64,000 bases of DNA from Leptobrachium leishanense (Eukaryota; Chordata; Amphibia; Anura; Megophryidae), in contig CM019072.1 of the NCBI GenBank assembly GCA_009667805.1, positions 36,139,519-36,203,518 on the forward strand, in the 5' to 3' direction. The position numbers and the translations under genes are program-made. The notes below the pieces were generated by a model. The model saw only the letters and a program-made list of their open reading frames with translations, was not told where the DNA came from and made no database searches. This document shows, one piece after another, positions 1 through 10,799 of the stretch. Within the stretch, counting starts at the first letter, position 1. Each line of letters starts with the position of its first letter.

Positions 1-924
1 AGCTCCGACTGGGAAACGCATCTGATGAAATTGCAGGCAGTTTTGGACACATTTAGAAGAGCTGGGCTGACAGCAAATCCCCCTAAATGCACTATTGGTA
101 TGACTGAAGCCAGGTATTTAGGTTATGTGGTTGGTAGGGGAGTGGTAAAGCCCCAACTTAACAAAATAGGTGCCATACAACACTGGCCCAGGCCTCTGAG
201 AAAGAAGCAGGTGAGAGCCTTTTTAGGGATCGTGGGCTATTACCGAAGGTTTATCCCCCATTTTGCCACAAGGGCTGCTCCCCTCACCGATCTTACGCGA
301 GCGAAGAGTCCAGACATGGTACGCTGGGATAGCAAGGCGGAGGAATCTTTTGTTGACCTAAGGGAGGCTCTATGTACTCAGCCTGTGCTCATAGCGCCAG
401 ACTTTACCAAAGAGTTTTTCCTCCAGACTGATGCCTCTGCGGTTGGGTTGGGTGCTGTGCTGTCCCAGTTTGTTGACGATGAGGAGCACCCCGTTCTTTA
501 TCTGAGCAGGAAGCTGTTGCCCAGGGAGCAGCGCTATGCCACGATAGAAAAGGAGTGCTTAGCGATAAAGTGGGCTGTGGAAGCCTTACGGTATCATTTG
601 TTGGGCAGGCGTTTCACCCTTGTCACTGACCATGCCCCGTTAAAATGGATGCATACCAACCGGGACCGGAACTCGAGAATCACAAGGTGGTTTTTATCCT
701 TGCAGCCGTTTAGTTTTGTGGTGAGACACCGTGCAGGTCTCCTTCATGGCAATGCCGATGCTTTGTCTAGGGCTCACGGCCTTGCGGCGGAGGCCGCTTC
801 CCACTCCTGTGTTAAGCTGGGGGGTGGGATGTGTAACAGGGTCCGGGGCCCTGTTTATTCCAACCATGTCCTGGACCATGTTTTTGTGAGCCAGAGGCTC
901 CAGAGGGCAGTATATCCCTGGTAG
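1..924 (+). CDS. pol: Ty3/Gypsy pol, C-terminal part: RT thumb/connection and RNase H (partial at 5' edge)
   Basis: The frame is open from the window edge and ends at TAG 922-924. Counting from the Met at 25, residues 1-100 show the Ty3/Gypsy RT C-terminus (AGLTANPPKC, FLGIVGYYRRFIPHF). RNase H follows with TDAS (D136), the EKE acid pair (175-177), VTDH (D202) and NADALSR near 243-249. The enzyme would copy element RNA to DNA and degrade the RNA strand. No integrase follows: within about 25 codons after DALSR the frame meets a purine tract and the LTR, and the last 30 codons lie inside the LTR. In most Ty3/Gypsy elements integrase comes after RNase H, so this is either an element with integrase upstream of RT (Gmr1-like order) or one that lost integrase. 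The start and the catalytic RT motif lie outside the window. Confidence 0.9.
   Translation, partial: SSDWETHLMKLQAVLDTFRRAGLTANPPKCTIGMTEARYLGYVVGRGVVKPQLNKIGAIQHWPRPLRKKQVRAFLGIVGYYRRFIPHFATRAAPLTDLTRAKSPDMVRWDSKAEESFVDLREALCTQPVLIAPDFTKEFFLQTDASAVGLGAVLSQFVDDEEHPVLYLSRKLLPREQRYATIEKECLAIKWAVEALRYHLLGRRFTLVTDHAPLKWMHTNRDRNSRITRWFLSLQPFSFVVRHRAGLLHGNADALSRAHGLAAEAASHSCVKLGGGMCNRVRGPVYSNHVLDHVFVSQRLQRAVYPW
816..831 (+). promoter_or_regulatory. Polypurine tract of the Gypsy element
   Basis: The purine-rich stretch GCTGGGGGGTGGGATG lies directly before the TG that opens the LTR. In LTR retrotransposons this is the plus-strand primer. It sits inside the pol reading frame. Confidence 0.7.
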
Positions 925-1338
925 GAAGGGTTAACACCCTTCCAGCTAGCACACCTGTAGGCGTTTCCTCTTGGGTCTTCTTAGCAGGACTGAGAGGGGA
1001 GGATCTCGCTCTCAGTAGCAATCCACCCTGGGAGAGAGAGGTCGTGACTTCGCTGTACTCTGCAGGAAAGAGACTGGTGAGAATCTCTCATGCGTGATTT
1101 ACTTTGTTTGTTTTTGTACTGGGCCCGGGTAGCTGGCCCAGTAACCGGTAGTAAGGGCACTACGGAAAAGAGGTAGGCTCCTGACAGGAGTAGGCCGATT
1201 GTTTTGTTTAGTTTTGTTTGTGCATAAAAGGGGAAGCCTCCCCAACTGCTGAAAAAGACTGTGTTCTGCTTTATAATAAAAGTACACCTGAGCCGCAATC
1301 TCCTGCTGTCCGGGCCATATTTTGAGCAACCTACCACA
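832..1338 (+). mobile_element. 3' LTR of the Ty3/Gypsy element
   Basis: It begins TGTAACAGG right after the purine tract and ends ACCTACCACA, giving the usual TG...CA ends over 507 bp. A TATA-like CATAAAAG is at 1223-1230 and a polyadenylation signal AATAAA at 1275-1280. The right end is inferred from the TG/CA rule and family-typical length. The 5' LTR lies outside the window, so the target duplication cannot be checked. Confidence 0.75.
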
Positions 1339-1339
1339 A

Positions 1340-1743
1340 TACATATAAACAGCAAACCAAATACAGCAACAGACAGAACAGAAAACTGAATAACACAGGA
1401 AAATAAATCAGGAACATGGTAACAGAGAGAACAGACAGACAGGGAACTAGACCAAAAATAACTAGAACAAAATATACAAACTATGACTGGGAATACACAG
1501 CAAGGAGTTCAGAACACAGACTGGATAATGGCAGGCTGGAACAATGAAAGAGCGATGGGATATGGGCCCATCACTTTAAATAGGGAGGGGATCAGGACAA
1601 CGATCAGCAGGTGAACAGACAGACACGAAGCAATTAACCCCTGGGCTGCTACCCAGGGAAAGCAACACAGAAACACATGGGAAAAACAGGTATACATGAA
1701 TACAGAGGGCAGGGGGACAGGGCTGGAGCGACGAAACGTGACA
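1340..1743 (-). mobile_element. LTR fragment, same family as the solo LTR at 24543-25381
   Basis: On the minus strand it starts TGTCACGTTTCG. It shares long blocks with the later copy, including GGGATATGGGCCCAT, the GGGAGGGGATCAGGAC block and the GGCAGGGGGACAGGGCTGGA block. It abuts the Gypsy LTR, so the Gypsy element may have inserted into it, but the other flank is out of view. Confidence 0.65.
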
Positions 1744-2015
1744 GTATGAAAATTAAAGTAACACCTTGTATCTATACTGTACAGGGATTTTCAGTCAGTA
1801 TAACCCCCTGAATCTTATCCCTGTGCAGCAGTGAGTGTCCCCCAAGCTCTCTCTGTATTCTGCCAAATCCCTGACTGTTCTAAAGCAGCAGAAAAGTGTT
1901 TGAATTTTTTGTTACAGTGAGGTTAAACCCTGGTCTCTTCAGGATGATCGGAGAGAGATAAAACAAAGGATTTTGTTTCACCACAGGGAAGCACATTAAT
2001 TAGAATTATCTGTTG
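1744..2015. other. Unassigned sequence
   Basis: No coding, RNA or repeat signature recognised. Confidence 0.5.
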
Positions 2016-2023
2016 CCCTATTC

Positions 2024-2159
2024 CAGGGGTCAGCAACCTTGGCTCCCTGATGTTTTGAGAACAACATTTCCCATGTGGCTCGGTCACTCATTATGCTGAC
2101 TGAGCCACATGGGAAATGTAGTTCCCAAAACATCAGGGTGCCAAGGTTGCTGACCCCTA
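2024..2159. mobile_element. hAT MITE, near-complete inverted repeat with perfect 8-bp target duplication
   Basis: The 136-bp element starts CAGGGGTCAGCAACCTTGG and ends with its inverted match ending GACCCCTA. Both halves fold on each other. It is flanked by CCCTATTC at 2016-2023 and 2160-2167, an exact 8-bp duplication as made by hAT transposases. It has no coding capacity. Confidence 0.9.
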
Positions 2160-2279
2160 CCCTATTCCATAGTAGACGCTTACATGGAGGCGGTAAGCAG
2201 GATAATGTGCTCTTGTAGATTTTCCCCTACAGTCTCCATGTTAACATCATAATCCGGGGAAGGCGCTATCTCAGAACCT

Positions 2280-2640
2280 CACCCCGAAATGCAGCGCTAT
2301 CCTTCCTGATACCGGCAGTAGCGCGGAGACGCTACTGCGAGTATGAGCTCCTGGAGTCCATAGGACTCCCTAGAGGCCTGCGCTTCTGGGCCGCAAACTC
2401 TGTGCGACCTTGGTCTTGCAAGAGCACACAGGGCCGCGGAGTGATTGCAGAGGGAGACTAGGAAATAATTGTTCCCTGTCTCACTCTGCTGCCGGTGTGA
2501 AGAATCGTTGGATCGGGCCACCCTTCTTGCCGTGGGATGAGAGGTGAGTATGGGGTTTTTTAGGGGCATTTTAGAGCGTGTTAAATGATTTTGCATTCGC
2601 AGAATCATTTAGCAAGAGCTTATATTAGGTGGTAAAAATT
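2280..2640. repeat. Dispersed repeat, related to the sequence interrupted at 6660-9010
   Basis: It shares CTCCTGGAGTCCATAGGACT and a similar downstream layout (GGGAATTATTTG-like block, then a TTTT-AGAG-CGTGTTAA-like block) with 6730-6799 plus 8861-9000. Family and exact ends are unknown. The copy here has no insertion and so approximates an empty site for the L1-type insertion at 6800. Confidence 0.5.
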
Positions 2641-2751
2641 TTCATTTCGCGCCCCGACGGTAAATTGTGCTAGCACTTCGTAATACCTCACTTGTCGAGA
2701 TGCTAAAACTAGATAAAGTTTACTATACCTAACATGGGGAGCGCAAAGTAC

Positions 2752-3842
2752 TAGGGATAGACCAAAATCATTTTTCCGATACCGATTATCGGCCGCCTTT
2801 CAGGCCAATAACCGATATCAGGTCCCGATATTCTGTACATTGAATTTTTTGAAAAAATTCACAATTTCTACACAAATCTGGTGTAAAAATTATAAACATT
2901 ACAACAACTGAAAAAAATAAAAGTTCTTGCAAAATAAATAGCTTTGCAAAACACAGAAGAATGGCAAAAAAAAACCTATAAATATCACACACACACTAAC
3001 CAGCAATACTAGAAAGCTAAACAATATTTGATGTTAGAATCTCAGCGCTCAGAGTGACGGGTAACGCACAGCAATGTGTGCTGTGTATTCTCATACGCAC
3101 TGTACATTACTGTATCACAGACCTGCAGAGCAACAAAACTCACAGTAATGTGACGTGTGTATGAGCGTTTGTTGCTGTGCAGATCTATGATACGCTCACA
3201 CACTGCACATTGCTGTGAGTTTTGTTGCTGTGCAGCTATGATAAGCTCATACATACCGCACATTACTGTATCACAGAGCTGCACAGCAATAAAACTCACA
3301 GTAATTGTGTGGTGTGTATGAGTATCACAGAGCACCTTCATTATTTTTTTATTTAGTTTAATTTCTGTTACATAAACCCTGGTCATGCTTGGCATCATTG
3401 GAAAGGCTATGCTCTGGCCTTTACATTGATACCTCACCTGACCCCTTAGCTTCTATGGTTCAGGAGATCCAAAGGACCCCCTGTATCACCCCATAGTGAA
3501 TTCCTGAACACGGGATAGAGTCCCATTTCTGATGTCATCACGGCACTGTGCGATGATGTCAGTGGACAGGGCTTGGTCCCGCAGGTAGCTGACATCATCC
3601 AAGATGTCAGCCCCCTGTGGGAGAAGTCCGCGATCAGCACAGGAGGTGAGCGGAGCCACGGAACTTCACGGTTGGGCTGCAGACGTCGTCTGCAACTCAG
3701 CAGAGGAGAGTCTGCCCTGCCAGTATGTGCCAGTAAAACTCTGATTATCAGTATATCGGCAATGTAGCAGCCGATACCGATAACCAGAAAAATAATCAAT
3801 ATCGGGCCCGATTCGGTAGTACCGATAATCGGTCGACCCTTA
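2752..3842. mobile_element. Non-autonomous hAT element (1.09 kb)
   Basis: Ends are TAGGGATAGACC on the left and, inverted, TAAGGGTCGACCGATTATCGG-like on the right, both followed by GATTATCGG motifs. Flanks CAAAGTAC (2744-2751) and CTAAGTAC (3843-3850) match 7 of 8, fitting a hAT target duplication. The interior (3060-3340) holds inverted and direct copies of a CACAGCAAT / CTCATAC / TGTATCACAGA block. No transposase frame is seen. Confidence 0.85.
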
Positions 3843-3850
3843 CTAAGTAC

Positions 3851-5966
3851 AGAAAGCTCGCACAAGCTGCAAGCTGCACAACGTTTTCATCTGACTGGCA
3901 TCGATATTGCGATCTTGATGCTACAGACGTTAAACTTACTTATCCTGGCGCTAACGATTACATATCAAGGCCATACATTAACACCAACCATGGAATAGAG
4001 TCCTAATGTTTAAAAAAAAATTCAGTCCAATTCCCTCGATTTTTCTCGCCTGAAAATCCATTTATCAACACCTGTAAGCATTTGAATTTTTTTTGGAATT
4101 CTGCATACAGGTGAATTCAAATTGAATCAATAAAGCTGATATTTCCATTGAAAAGTATAGCTGCAAGAGCCAAAATTCAATACAAAGTTTTATAAGCAAT
4201 GTAAAATTCTGGTAAAACCCGCATTTAAATCGCCAGAACCGAAAAATTACCAAAACAGGCCCCAATTTTGGCCATTAAATCGAGCCCAATATTCTTTAAA
4301 ATCATTGGTCTTCAGTCACAAACACAAGAAGTCAACTTGTAGGGTGAGCACTGTTTCAGGTGAGGAATCCAGTTATCTTTCCATTAAACCCAGGTTCGTC
4401 TAGACTTTAAGGTGACAGGATGTATTCCGAATTTGTTCAGTGATTATTTTATGCCGCCGTTAAACGCAAGCTTGCACATAAAACTATTTCCCAGCGCATT
4501 CACTTGATCTCGGCTCTGCAGAAAGGCAGCCGTCCATACCAGGTAACCACAGAGCTTTCAGAGGTAGAATTAATTATGTATAACTTATTCATTTGTTTGC
4601 AAGTTCAAAAAGCCTGAATTAATGAGATCAGTCATCTAAACAACACAGGAAATACAAATGAATAATTTATAGCGGCTGAAGGAAACTGTATGTGGGTTTG
4701 CAACAAATCCTGCTGCATTCAGTAATTTCAAGTCATTAATGTACGTAGGTGCATAACCATGAGTGGCTGGAGACATGGAACAAGAAGGGCTGTGCCGCCG
4801 TGGTGATTCCAGACCGATGGGAGCGGGGAATTTTATCCAAGAGCCGAGAATACAATTTTCAGCTGCTGTGGAATCTCTCTTTAGCAGACCAGGAACCACA
4901 GCTACTCTGACAATCAGCTATAGGACTTTTAACGCTTGCACATGGTGCATGACGTGGTTGAGTGGTCCTATGTGTTTTATAGAACAGTGACTGACAGCTA
5001 TGTTTTTGACAGATAATGACCCAATTTTTTTTCCATATACATGTTAGGGAATCACTCCCTATATGTTTTTTGCTATCAAATGTGACCATCTTCCAGTGGT
5101 CATGACAGGTGCACTTTAAACACCTTGTTTGACTCTCAATAAACCTATTTTTTCATGTTTCCCTTTTAGAACATTAGCCTACATCTTTTGAGGGACTTTA
5201 CGGAGTCTAAACCATAATGAGCAAAGGGATATGGCTGCCAAGAAAGAGATCTACTCAAGTGTTCCTGGCCAAGGTCCTCCACACTGACCACTGATTCTAA
5301 AAATCTGGTACAAATAGTTCTTCTAAGAAGATTATGTTCATTTAGGAATCATTTGGCTTCAGAAGCCCATTGGTGAGCGACTGGTCAGTGCTAGACTCAA
5401 TACTACCATAACTGTCCAGAAGGATATGAAACCAAATTTGAACACTAACATGGGGTCCAGTACCACGTGTAGACTGTTCTCCTCGCCGTCCGTATCCCGA
5501 AGGAGTACTGATTCTGGCCCAAAACCCAGTCAATAACCGGAGCTCCTTGCAAGGTGAAAGCCAAACTGGGAATGACTTTATTTTCAGTTTACAATAGGAA
5601 AAACACACAGAGGGGGAATGTACAGAAACAATGGACAACACACCCGAGCGTTTCCACACTGAAAATCCTCCTAATAGCTTCTCCCTCCCACACAAACGCC
5701 CTGGTGTAGTAGACAATGGCTGGGGAAGGTGGCAGGGTGATCTGGTTTAAGATCATTTCTGGTGGTTGGGTGGAAGCAGAGCAAATGTTTACATACAAAT
5801 TACACATAGGGAAAAACAGCACAGTATATCCTATATTATAGTATATCCAGTATATCCAGTATATCCACATTCTACACTAAACCTTTAAGGGAATAATAAT
5901 ATAGCACAGACATCAGGGAATAGGGCACAGAAAACACAAACACTCCGGACGAACAATAGTGGATAG
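3851..5966. other. No recognised gene or repeat
   Basis: About 2.1 kb of AT-rich sequence without long frames, splice-framed homology or clear repeat ends. A short TATATCCAG tandem lies at 5838-5865. It is probably old degraded repeat or unique intergenic DNA. Confidence 0.5.
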
Positions 5967-6235
5967 TTACATAGTTATATAGGCTGAAAAAAGACATGCA
6001 TCCATCGGGTTCAGCCTCTCCCACATAACCTACTGCTGTTGATCCAAAAGAAGGCAAAAAACCCAGTCTAAAATGCTTGCCAATACGCAACATACTGGGA
6101 AAAAATTCCTTCTTGACCCCAGAATGACAGTCAGATTTCTCCTTCGATCAAGAAGCTTTTACCCACATATTAAAGATTATAACCCTTAATATTTTGTGTC
6201 TGCAGGAAGTCATCCAGTCATTTTTAAAAAGTCTG
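5967..6235 (-). mobile_element. CR1-like LINE 3' fragment
   Basis: On the plus strand it opens TTACATAGTTATATAGG, followed by GCTGAAAAAAGACATGCATCC and TCCAAAAGAAGGCAAAAAAC blocks. This layout resembles the reverse complement of amphibian CR1-type 3' ends, whose tails contain ATGTTTC- or ATGTAACT-like repeats. No coding frame survives. Family assignment is from recall and modest. Confidence 0.45.
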
Positions 6236-6525
6236 TACAGACTCTGACCCAACAACCTCAACCACCATGGTGACTTTAACATAGGAGAGGGCAGGGAAAC
6301 AATATAAAACATCAGACCCGCACCTCTCAAACACTTCTTTTGGTCCATGAACCGAACCTCAAGTCCAAGGTGACTACCTTCACAAACACCATTTATGGTA
6401 CCAAAAACACGTTGGCCCCTTTTCTGCTGTTGCTGGTAAAAAGGGAGACAGTAAGTGAAGAAATTGTCACAAGACAATTCTCCTCCCATCTCCCTTTTAC
6501 CTCAGCTATTCTGCACTAGACACTT

Positions 6526-6652
6526 TGGGCTCTATTACAAAGTTGGTGCTAATTTAACCAGAGCTGTTGTAAACTTACCAGAGCCATTATAGCCTATGGA
6601 GGTTTTCAGTTTACAACAGCTCTGGTTAAGTTAGCACTAACATTGTAATATA
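6526..6652. mobile_element. Palindromic MITE, TATTACAA family, copy 1
   Basis: It begins GGGCTCTATTACAAAGTTGG and ends with the inverted CTAACATTGTAATA. Both halves contain the AACCAGAGCTGTTGTAAACT block and its complement. Two related copies are at 10570 and 19023. The target duplication is not clear, so the superfamily is open. Confidence 0.75.
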
Positions 6653-6799
6653 ACACTTTATTGGAGGATGGCCACGGAATGAAACGCAGATGGATACAAG
6701 CAGTGGAGCCATGCGTCATTGCTGGTTTCGGCTCCTGGAGTCCATAGGACTTCACAAAGCCCAGTGCATTCCTGCTGCAAGCTCAAAGTTGCAGGATCG

Positions 6800-8848
6800 G
6801 GGGCGTGTCTGGACGCCGAGGAGAGCAGACGCCATTTAGCTGAGCTCCAGGCCACAACACTAAATTTGGGGTGATTGTGGCTGTCCTGACGACCCGAAAT
6901 CGACACACTCTCCTCGGACACCCTGCTGACTGTACCGGATCGGACTACCTGTGCCACGACACTGTGAAACGGAGGTGTTTGCCTTCTCAGCCGGCGGCCA
7001 TTTTGAGGCCTGTGTTTTCCTCTCCGAACACTGACCACTACGCTGCAGCGATCTCCTCATGGGCAAGAAATCCCAGAAATCGACCACCTCGGAGGAGTGT
7101 GGAATCCCAGACATCAGGATCTCACTGGGAGTGAGGGGTGGTGAAGAGGAGGGCGGCCGTCGTGAGGGGACCCTTTCCCGAGCTGGCTCATCTGAGTGCT
7201 CTACTCGGCCTCCGTCCCGGGAGACACACGTGAGTGCGACAGTTCCACAAGCCCAGCCGCTCACCCTCACTGACCTGCAGAGGGTGATGGACGAATTCAG
7301 AGGCCTCTGGCGCAGCGACCTACGGGAACTGAGCTCGGCAGTGGAATCCCTGCAGACTCGAATTTTTGATGTGGAGGTTCGTTCTCGGGAGGCGGCGACA
7401 GCATTAGTTGGCACAGATGCCAGAGTAGCTGACCTGCAGACGCAGGTCGCCCATCTTCACTCTGCGGTGCTGGCCCTGGAGTCCCGCCATCGACGCCGGA
7501 ACATCCGTCTCCGTGGTATCCCGGAGTCTGTCGACACGGGGCACCTCTTGGGTTACCTCCGCGGTTTCGTGACTCACCTTCTTCCACATGCTGATCCCTC
7601 GCCGTCCCCGGGACTGTTCTCGGCCCTGCGCATCCGGAAGGCAGCCGCTGCACCGGTGGGGGCACCTCGAGATGTCATCCTGGTCATCGGGGATCTTGAT
7701 CTTCGTAACCGGATCCTTGCTGCAGCTGGCCCTACATATAAGGTCAACTTCGCCTCTGCCCATATCACCCTCTATCGGGATTTACCATTTCTGGCCCTGG
7801 CGGCCCGAAGAAGTTTCCAGGATGTCACCTCCATACTCCGGGATCGTGGGGTCCGATACCGCTGGGGGGCCACGGGTTCCTTGATCGTGTCTCATGAGAG
7901 TAAGACCTACATGGCGATGACAATGGATGAGGCGCAGGCCATTGTCAAGGCGCTGGGACTCGCGGCTCCTCCTCGGGAACCGTCCAGCTCACCGCAGGAT
8001 CGCAGTTGTCCTACTTTTTCCCTGGACAATGGCTGAGATGGATGGCACCACCTTTGGATCCCTGGCTGATGACACCTTCCTCACAAAGCCTTTTTTCAAA
8101 TCCCCTCTCCAGATGTGTCTCACCCCTTATTGGCAACCACCTTTTCACCGGTATCTGAGTGTTTACCCCCCCCCCCACCTGAAGATATACCCTGCTTGTA
8201 TCCCCCTCCCATAGCAATTGGGACTTCTTTTTTTTGTGGAAACCTTAGGATTCTCAGCTGAAGTTCTTGATTCCCCCCCTTTATTTTTTACTTGTTCATG
8301 TTCGTCCGAGTGAACATGCAGACTTACTTGCTAAGAATTGGGACCTACAGTTTGTCTGACGGAGCATCGGAACTGTTTTCTCTCACCTGTGTTTTTTTTT
8401 GGGACATTGGGTAGTATCCTGGGCGAGCCGCTAGGCTCTGGCCGCCCGCTCGGCCCCAGGTCTCCCGACCCTGTGGCCTCTTTCATGGCCCCCGGCCTCT
8501 TATGAGTCGGGAAAGCCACTCGTTAAATGGGTTGTCCTTTAACTTTTGTTTGTTTTTTTTGTTTTTTTTTTTTATTATTATTATTTTATTTTTTTAACCT
8601 TTTTTCTCTTCCTTTGCTTTTCCTGGTGCCCCAATGTCGGACTCCATTGTTTTTTTTTTAATCTCCCCCCTGAGATGCCCTGTCTCGCTCACCTTTTTTT
8701 TTTTTTTTTCCCCCCCCCCTCTTCCCATTTTGAGATATTTTGTTGTATTGATTTTGTTCGGCCCTGCGTGGCCGTTGACATCTTTATACTGCTGACTGAT
8801 ATGCATATATATAATAAAATTTTAAATACCAAAAAAAAAAAAAAAAAA
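6800..8848 (+). mobile_element. L1/Tx1-type LINE insertion with ORF1 but no ORF2 (HAL1-like), complete with 14-bp target duplication
   Basis: The insertion is flanked by AAGTTGCAGGATCG at 6786-6799 and 8847-8860, identical over 14 bp (the leading As may be tail). It starts GGGGCGTG, carries a GC-rich 5' UTR, one intact ORF1 (7059-8036), about 0.8 kb of 3' UTR rich in T-runs, AATAAA at 8813-8818 and an A tail at 8831-8848. An autonomous member would carry endonuclease-RT ORF2 between ORF1 and the 3' UTR; none is here. The exact duplication and open ORF1 argue for a fairly recent insertion, mobilised in trans. It splits an older repeat (6660-6799 / 8861-9010). Confidence 0.85.
7059..8036 (+). 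CDS. L1/Tx1-type ORF1 protein, 325 aa, intact
   Basis: ORF1 proteins of this group bind LINE RNA, trimerise and form the RNP. The sequence shows a basic/acidic N-terminus (1-65), a heptad-rich coiled coil (about 71-143), then RRRNIRLRGIPE at 147-156, the typical start of the RRM-like domain, and a C-terminal block (about 238-300) with YRDLPFLALAARRSF and a terminal amphipathic helix. Its length fits vertebrate ORF1p. The start chosen is the Met in CCTCATGGGC, which has G at +4 and leads straight into a basic MGKKSQKS. No frameshift or stop is present. A reverse-strand frame of 184 aa at 6860-7414 is only its shadow. Confidence 0.85.
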   Translation: MGKKSQKSTTSEECGIPDIRISLGVRGGEEEGGRREGTLSRAGSSECSTRPPSRETHVSATVPQAQPLTLTDLQRVMDEFRGLWRSDLRELSSAVESLQTRIFDVEVRSREAATALVGTDARVADLQTQVAHLHSAVLALESRHRRRNIRLRGIPESVDTGHLLGYLRGFVTHLLPHADPSPSPGLFSALRIRKAAAAPVGAPRDVILVIGDLDLRNRILAAAGPTYKVNFASAHITLYRDLPFLALAARRSFQDVTSILRDRGVRYRWGATGSLIVSHESKTYMAMTMDEAQAIVKALGLAAPPREPSSSPQDRSCPTFSLDNG

Positions 8849-8860
8849 GTTGCAGGATCG

Positions 8861-9010
8861 CGCTGGAGCCACAGATGAAGCATGGAGGGACACTGGGAAT
8901 TATTTGTACCAAGTCTTCTGCTGCTTGTGCCACTAGGAAGTGGCAGCTTAGAGTGGGATTTTTGAGAGGCTTATTAGAATGTGTTAACACCAGATTCTGG
9001 GAGTAGGTAT
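8861..9010. repeat. Right half of the dispersed repeat split by the L1-type insertion
   Basis: Together with 6660-6799 it resembles the repeat at 2280-2640. Continuity across the 14-bp duplication supports that the LINE landed inside this older copy. Confidence 0.5.
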
Positions 9011-9240
9011 TTCTTTGAGAAAGATACAGAATAGAAGAGCGACATACCACTGAATAACTTGTTCTTCTAGTCCCTGGTGCAAATTAATGGCTCATGTACA
9101 AAGTATAGGAGATGTTAACTTATGTACAGTGTCCGAGCCGAAAGCGAAGCTTGCAGCAAGAATGGAATAGCTTGTCTAGTCATGAAGATATCAGCTGGAG
9201 CCGACCTGAATGATGGCTCTAGCCAATCTCTTAACAATAA

Positions 9241-9668
9241 GGCTGGGGTCAGACCAGCGCACTTTTAACGTGCGTTCTGGCGCACTTAATCACGGCCGCA
9301 CTAGCAGCAAATGACGGGCAATGACAGCCAATATACGAAGTACGGTCGCACGAAAGTCCGGCCGCGCAACGCAAGTGGAAAACGAATGCATTTTTTCGAG
9401 AAGGCCAAACCGCTAGTACGGACGTACAGAGTGCGCAGCTGCGGCATAGCGGCGTGTGTGCGTGATTAGGAGATGTCAGACACTGCTAATGTCCAGCCTA
9501 CATAACGTCCAGACGCAAAAAGAGTTTTATTGACGATCCGAAAAAAATCACGCACGAAAAATGCGCATCGTATGACCGTTTTCGCGAATTCCGTGAAAAA
9601 ATACGTCCATTCGTTCGGACGCACTTTTTTACGTTCGCGTGTAAAAATGCTTTCGTTTGACCCTAGCC
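9241..9668. mobile_element. PIF/Harbinger-like MITE, copy 1
   Basis: It starts GGCTGGGGTCAGACC and ends GTTTGACCCTAGCC, inverted ends, and is flanked by the 3-bp duplication TAA (9238-9240 and 9669-9671). A copy of almost the same length and internal order is at 23087-23518. The interior is CpG-rich. There is no transposase. Harbinger assignment rests on the TWA target and end shape. Confidence 0.75.
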
Positions 9669-9671
9669 TAA

Positions 9672-10100
9672 GAGGCGAATAGGGCCTGTGAGTGAAACAG
9701 TCAATTGATACTATCCTGAATTTTACTCAGAGATGTCCTCAAGCTAAAACTAAGCAGCACAAGTGTAGGCTCTTCAATGAGCCATGCAAAGTATCATAAA
9801 TCTTAGTCGTATGTCTATCCAAGCTGACTTTAATAAATCTGTCAAGGTCTGTATATATGCTTATTTATTTCCAACGGTGTACAAAATGAATAGGTTATTA
9901 TCCACGCTGTATTCAGGGTCACTGAAAAACCATGCATGCCTGCATGAACGACTCCCAGTGCAAATACAAGGCTGCACGTAAATAATGCCGCTACCAGGGA
10001 GCAGCGAATGCCCAAGTAGGAGTCAACGCTCATGAAAAATTATTACTATTTAATAAAGAAAAAAAGAGAAAGTATGTTTTGAATTTCTTGTATTTAGAAT
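9672..10100. other. No recognised feature
   Basis: Non-coding, AT-rich; a 65-codon frame at 9784 has no recognisable content. Confidence 0.5.
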
Positions 10101-10325
10101 TAGGGTGGCAAGAAAAAAGTATGTGAACCCTTTAGAAATGACTGCATTTACGTATAAGTTTGTTTTACAATCTGGTTTGATGTTACTCTAAATTACAGTA
10201 ATCATCTCACCCAATCCGTGTTAACTAACTATAACACACAACGTATTGTATTGTACTTGTAAATATTTAATATATCATTCAAATATTCAAAAAATAGGTT
10301 GGAAAAACTATGTGATACCCTAGGC

Positions 10326-10508
10326 CAGTGGTACCCAACCTCAGTCCTCAAGTCCCCCTAACAGGCCAGGTTTTAAGGATTATCTTGGGGAGATGCAGAC
10401 TGAATCCTGCAATCACTGAGCAGCAAATCATATCACTTGGGCTGTGCTTCAGATATCCTGCAAACCTGGCTGTTAGGGGTACTTGAAGACCAGGGTTGGG
10501 AACCACTG
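10326..10508. mobile_element. hAT MITE inside the Tc1 relic
   Basis: Ends CAGTGGTACCCAACC and, inverted, GGTTGGGAACCACTG. Flanks CCCTAGGC (10318-10325) and CCCTGGGG (10509-10516) agree at 6 of 8, an aged hAT target duplication. Confidence 0.85.
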
Positions 10509-10569
10509 CCCTGGGGTATTGAATTCAACAAAAGCTAATCCGAGTTGAAAAATCAGCAACCTACGTCAA

Positions 10570-10693
10570 TATTCCAAAATTGGTGCTAACTTAAACAGAG
10601 TTGTTTGTAAACTTAACACCTCCCTAAACGATGAAGGCTCGGTAAGTTTACAACAGCTCTGGTTAAGTTAGCACCAACTTGTAATAGAGCCCC
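10570..10693. mobile_element. Palindromic MITE, TATTACAA family, copy 2
   Basis: It shares TTGGTGCTAACTTAA, GTTTACAACAGCTCTGG and the right end GTAATAGAGCCCC with copies at 6526 and 19023. The left end is degraded. Confidence 0.7.
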
Positions 10694-10799
10694 TAGTGTC
10701 CAGTTAATGAAATGAGATTGGAGGTATGGGTTAGAGCCACTGTGACTTATAAAAAGTACTCAGACATTTCTGCTATTCACAAAAAGCATCTGTTGATGT

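Noticed and set aside
6860..7414. 184-codon reverse frame
   Set aside because: Antisense shadow of the LINE ORF1 in GC-rich sequence.
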